Below the pieces are notes generated by a model. The model ran no database searches, was not told the DNA's origin, and saw only the letters and a list, made by a program, of their open reading frames with translations. Positions 6,491 to 9,323 of a DNA stretch of 9,323 bases are shown piece by piece (the stretch's first letter is position 1; each line of letters begins with the position of its first letter). The DNA is from Anaerolineae bacterium (GTDB lineage Bacteria; Chloroflexota; Anaerolineae; Aggregatilineales; Phototrophicaceae): assembly GCA_025454715.1 (NCBI GenBank), contig JALONY010000033.1, positions 1 to 9,323 on the forward strand, written 5' to 3'. The position numbers and the translations under genes are program-made.

Positions 6491-8023
6491 ATGAGCGTTG
6501 CGCCCAAGCCCTTGCCCACCCCCCCGAGCGCCTTCGACCTGTTGCGCGTGCCGGTGCTTGGCCGCCTGATGAAATCGCGCAATGGGCGGCTGGTCTTGCA
6601 ACTCCCGTTCTTGGCCATCGCCGCGCTCTTGGTTTATGACGGGTTCACCGGCGCGCAAGACGCGGCGCGCAACCTCGCCACGGTCGTGCCGTGGGTGCAT
6701 TTTCGCGGCGTGGCGGTGATTGTGCTGTTGCTGGTCGGCAACCTGTTTTGTATGGGGTGCCCGTTTACCTTGCCGCGCACGCTAGCGCGTCGCTTCGTCA
6801 GGCCGCGCCGCCGCTTCCCGCGCATCCTTCGCAACAAATGGTTGGCGGTGTTGGGTTTGTTGCTGTTGTTTTTCAGCTACGAGTGGCTGAACTACTGGGC
6901 AAGCCCACTGCTGACGGCGTGGTTGATCGTGGCCTATTTCGGCGCGTCGTTCGCGCTCGAGTTCTTGTTCGACGAGTCGCCGTTTTGTAAATATGTCTGC
7001 CCGCTCGGGTCGTTCAACTTCGCCTATGCGATGGTGTCACCGGCCAAAATCGAGGCGCGCAACCCCGAGGTGTGCAAGACGTGCGTGGGCAAAGAATGCG
7101 TCAACGGCGCGTTCATCCCGATTGCGGGCATCGCCGCGCCCATCGTGACCGCCCCGACCGGCGAGACCGTGACGCCGCCCGCGCCGGTCGGTGTGCCGCG
7201 GGTGCTGGGTTGCCCGACCGAGTTGTTCGTCCCGCAGATGAAATCCAACCTCGATTGTACGCAATGCCTCGATTGCGCCCGCGCCTGCCCACACGATAAC
7301 GTGGCGTTGGTGGTGCGCCGCCCGGGGCGCGTGTTGTTCACGCCCGAGGCGTGGCCGAAGCGCTGGGACGTGATTGCGTTGTTCGCCAGCATGACCGGCT
7401 TTGCGCTGGTCAATGCCTTTGGGATGGTGCCACCAGTCTATGACTATATCCGCACGGTAGCGGGCGTGCTGGGTGCGACCGGCGCGACCGTGCCCGCGTG
7501 GGCGGAAGGGGTGGCGTTGCTGGTGATGTTCGTGCTGGGCGGGGTGGTGCTGCCGATATTGGCGGTGATGGGCACGGCGTGGCTGGCGCGCACCCTGACG
7601 CGCAGCACGGCGCGCCTGAGCTTGCGCGATACCGCCGCTGCCTTCACACCGGCGCTGGTTCCGGTCGGGCTGGGGGTGTGGATGGCGCATTATGGCTTCC
7701 ATTTCCTGACCGGCGCGTTCACGATCGTGCCGGTCTTTCAGTCGTTTTTGGTTGACCACGGCATCACCGCGCTGGGCAGGCCGGATTGGTCGGTGGCGGG
7801 GGTCGAGAACTTCGAGCTGATTGGCCTGTTGCAAATCGGGATGATGGTGGGGGGCTTGGCGGTCGGGTTGTTGGTGGCCGAGCGCGTGGCGGCACGCCTG
7901 TACCGGCGCGAGTCGTTCGTCGCGTTGTTGCCGTGGGCGGTGTTGCTGGTGTGCATCGTCGGCTTGGCCTTTGCGGTCTTTGGGCAACCGATGGAAATGC
8001 GCGGTACCATCTATTTCGATTAG
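6491..8023 (+). CDS. Polytopic 4Fe-4S membrane protein (NapH/NosR/CcoG-like)
   Basis: 510 residues with about nine predicted membrane segments (near 34-50, 71-88, 116-135, 138-160, 293-313, 338-366, 383-408, 441-464, 477-497). Between segments 4 and 5 lies a ferredoxin-like domain (about 190-275). Twelve cysteines form motifs: C87-x2-C90-P and C166-x3-C170-P at membrane edges, characteristic of the NapH/NosR/CcoG group; C195, C198, C203 and C241 as one broken cluster motif; and C256, C259, C262 and C266-P as a complete CxxCxxCxxxCP motif. This supports membrane electron transfer through two 4Fe-4S clusters. The C-terminal half adds five membrane segments with H400 and H404 in MAHYGFHF and ends QPMEMRG, with M501 and M503. 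ATG at 6491 follows GAGGAGAG (6477-6484) by 6 bases. The position after a FixH-like lipoprotein points to a redox or metal-handling role; the electron acceptor is unknown. Confidence 0.88.
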   Translation: MSVAPKPLPTPPSAFDLLRVPVLGRLMKSRNGRLVLQLPFLAIAALLVYDGFTGAQDAARNLATVVPWVHFRGVAVIVLLLVGNLFCMGCPFTLPRTLARRFVRPRRRFPRILRNKWLAVLGLLLLFFSYEWLNYWASPLLTAWLIVAYFGASFALEFLFDESPFCKYVCPLGSFNFAYAMVSPAKIEARNPEVCKTCVGKECVNGAFIPIAGIAAPIVTAPTGETVTPPAPVGVPRVLGCPTELFVPQMKSNLDCTQCLDCARACPHDNVALVVRRPGRVLFTPEAWPKRWDVIALFASMTGFALVNAFGMVPPVYDYIRTVAGVLGATGATVPAWAEGVALLVMFVLGGVVLPILAVMGTAWLARTLTRSTARLSLRDTAAAFTPALVPVGLGVWMAHYGFHFLTGAFTIVPVFQSFLVDHGITALGRPDWSVAGVENFELIGLLQIGMMVGGLAVGLLVAERVAARLYRRESFVALLPWAVLLVCIVGLAFAVFGQPMEMRGTIYFD

Positions 8024-8053
8024 TCTGTTTCTTCTTCTCGAAAGCGGGTGTTC

Positions 8054-9034
8054 ATGAGCTCCAAAATCCCTGTCCTGATTGATACGGACACGGCATCGGA
8101 CGACGCGGTTGCGTTGGTGATGGCCGTGCGTGAGCCGTCGTTCGACGTGAAGGCCATCACCATCGTCGGCGGCAATATGCCGGTGGCGCAGGGCAGCATC
8201 AACGCCCGCTACACGCTGGAGTTGTGCGGCTCGGACGTGCCGGTGTACGAGGGCTGCAACGACCCGTTGACCCGCCCCGCCTACCGCGCCTATTTCTTTC
8301 ACGGCCCCGACGGGATGGGCGGGATGAATTACCCCGCGCCCAAGCGCCCCGCCGACGTAGGCCACGCGGTCGATAAAATCATCGAGACCATCAAGGCCAA
8401 CCCGGGGCTGTTGTTGGTCACGCTCGGCCCGTTGACCAACATCGCGGTCGCGTTGATGCGTGCGCCGGAGATTGCCGGCATGGTCGGGCGGCATGTGGTG
8501 ATGGGCGGGGCGGCCAACTGCGTCGGCAACATCACACCTGCTGCCGAGTACAACATCTGGTGTGACCCCGAAGCGGCGCGCATGGTGTTCCGGTCGGGCT
8601 TGCCGGTCGAGATGGTCGGGTGGGAGTTGTGCCGTGGCGACGCGAACCTGTCGGATGCGGAGATGCGCTATTGCAAGGACGGCATCAATACCCCGCTCAG
8701 CCATTTCGCCATCGATTGTAACGCCCACGCCCTGACCAGCAGCCGCGAATGGCTGAGCGACCCCGGGCTGGGCTTGCCCGACCCCGTGGCGATGGCGGTG
8801 GCCATCGACCCGAGCATCTGCACCCAGCGCAGTAAGCATTACGTCGAGGTCGAGTGCGACGGCACCTATACCCGCGGCATGACCGTGGTCGATCAGCGCA
8901 ACGTGACGCCCTACGACACCGCCAACGTGGCGATGTGGCAAGAGGTGGTCGGCAAGGGCGCGCCGCATATCGAGGTGTGTTGGCAAATCGACACGGCGCG
9001 CTGGAAGGCGCTGCTGTACGAGAGGCTGAAGTGA
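8054..9034 (+). CDS. Inosine-uridine-type nucleoside hydrolase
   Basis: 326-residue nucleoside N-ribohydrolase, which cleaves nucleosides to a free base and ribose. The calcium-binding signature is DTDTASDDAVAL (10-21), with D12, D16 and D17 as the likely ligands. N41, T128 in LGPLTNIA, and N160, E166 and N168 in EYNIWCDPEAA (166-176) complete the pocket. The final ligand is D243 in LPDPVAMA, and TRGMTVVD (273-280) is typical of the family. Where many family members have the catalytic His-Asp pair, this one has Pro242-Asp243, so the leaving-group activation, and perhaps the substrate range, may differ. ATG at 8054 is chosen; a GTG at 8048 would add two residues. The upstream Shine-Dalgarno is weak (AAAGCGGG). 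The gap from the iron-sulfur gene is 30 bases, and the next gene overlaps its stop as TGATG. Substrate (purine or pyrimidine) cannot be told. Confidence 0.93.
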   Translation: MSSKIPVLIDTDTASDDAVALVMAVREPSFDVKAITIVGGNMPVAQGSINARYTLELCGSDVPVYEGCNDPLTRPAYRAYFFHGPDGMGGMNYPAPKRPADVGHAVDKIIETIKANPGLLLVTLGPLTNIAVALMRAPEIAGMVGRHVVMGGAANCVGNITPAAEYNIWCDPEAARMVFRSGLPVEMVGWELCRGDANLSDAEMRYCKDGINTPLSHFAIDCNAHALTSSREWLSDPGLGLPDPVAMAVAIDPSICTQRSKHYVEVECDGTYTRGMTVVDQRNVTPYDTANVAMWQEVVGKGAPHIEVCWQIDTARWKALLYERLK

Positions 9035-9323
9035 TGAACTTGTCGCCCTCTCCCAAAGCCTTGTCGATTGGCAGCATTTTCATCGACGACATCGTTTACC
9101 CCGACGGTCGGACGCACATGGGCGTGCTGGGCGGCGGTGCCGTCCATGCCGCGGCGGGCATGGCGGTCTGGGGGGAACGCGCTGGGCTGGCGGTGCGGGT
9201 CGGGCGGAACCTGCCGCCCGATGTGATGCCCCGCCTCGCGGAATTTTGCAACCTCGAGGGGCTGGTGCCGCTCGATTTGCCACAGGTGCGGGCGTGGCAA
9301 GTCTTCGAGGAGGACGGCACGCG
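9034..9323 (+). CDS. PfkB-family carbohydrate or nucleoside kinase (N-terminal part)
   Basis: Partial gene, cut by the right window edge after 96 full codons. Its ATG overlaps the stop of the nucleoside hydrolase as TGATG, a strong sign of coupled translation. The protein starts MNLSPSPKALSIGSIFIDDI, then has the first PfkB/ribokinase signature as LGGGAVHAAAGMAVWG (32-47), with D18-D19 in the sugar-binding strand and VGRNLPPDV (56-64) after it. Ribokinase has N in the GGxxxNxA motif; here H38 stands at that place, as in more distant PfkB groups, so the sugar may not be ribose. With the hydrolase just before it, phosphorylation of released ribose or of a nucleoside is a reasonable guess. The ATP-binding half and catalytic Asp lie outside the window. 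Confidence 0.8.
   Translation, partial: MNLSPSPKALSIGSIFIDDIVYPDGRTHMGVLGGGAVHAAAGMAVWGERAGLAVRVGRNLPPDVMPRLAEFCNLEGLVPLDLPQVRAWQVFEEDGT

Noticed and set aside
8024..8053. Pyrimidine-rich gap before the nucleoside hydrolase as a terminator or promoter
   Set aside because: No stem is present and no -10/-35 pair is visible; only 30 bases long.
7037..8986. 649-codon open frame on the minus strand across the iron-sulfur and hydrolase genes
   Set aside because: His/Arg/Gln-rich composition with no domain-like motifs; it mirrors codon bias of two clearly real + strand genes.

Overview
This window is an ordinary chromosomal stretch of a GC-rich bacterium. Eight complete genes and one gene cut by the right edge all lie on the + strand, closely packed. 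Shine-Dalgarno sequences of the GGAGAG, AGGAG and GAGGAG type precede most starts. The mix of genes (a YacL-type membrane PIN/TRAM protein, a CoxD-like MoxR ATPase, a polytopic iron-sulfur protein beside a YtkA-like lipoprotein, a nucleoside hydrolase beside a PfkB kinase) and the heavy use of TTG for leucine suggest Chloroflexota (Anaerolineae-like). That is a guess from gene content, not a proof. No tRNA, rRNA, CRISPR array, insertion sequence or attachment site was seen, and no gene-free stretch exceeds about 112 bases.

Left block (1-3460): a regulatory region with a perfect TATAAT box and two small dyads (1-110), then the PIN/TRAM protein (111-1202), cysteinyl-tRNA synthetase cysS (1249-2703) and the 23S rRNA 2'-O-methyltransferase rlmB (2708-3460). 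A good intrinsic terminator sits on the stop codon of the first gene. The order recalls a compacted version of the Bacillus yacL...cysS...rlmB(yacO) cluster.

Middle block (3461-4991): a 112-base leader with a candidate -10 box and a strong hairpin, then frr (ribosome recycling factor) and uppS (cis-prenyltransferase making the lipid carrier for cell-wall synthesis). This is the common frr-uppS pair, but without pyrH immediately before it or cdsA immediately after it.

Right block (4992-9323): a MoxR-family AAA+ ATPase, a small lipoprotein with a YtkA/FixH-like domain, a 510-residue membrane protein with 12 cysteines in iron-sulfur motifs (NapH/NosR/CcoG type), a nucleoside hydrolase, and the start of a PfkB-family sugar or nucleoside kinase. 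The gaps between successive genes here are 16, 16 and 30 bases and then a TGATG overlap, so one transcript from the moxR promoter region is plausible. The lipoprotein and iron-sulfur protein look like a pair for membrane redox or metal handling. The hydrolase and kinase look like a pair for nucleoside salvage.

The most interesting parts are the FixH/FixG-like pair (6055-8023), the terminator overlapping the first gene's stop codon, the shared ACTGTAWGAT element before frr and moxR, and the hydrolase-kinase pair with altered signature residues. I saw no clear sign of a wholly new defence or mobile system.
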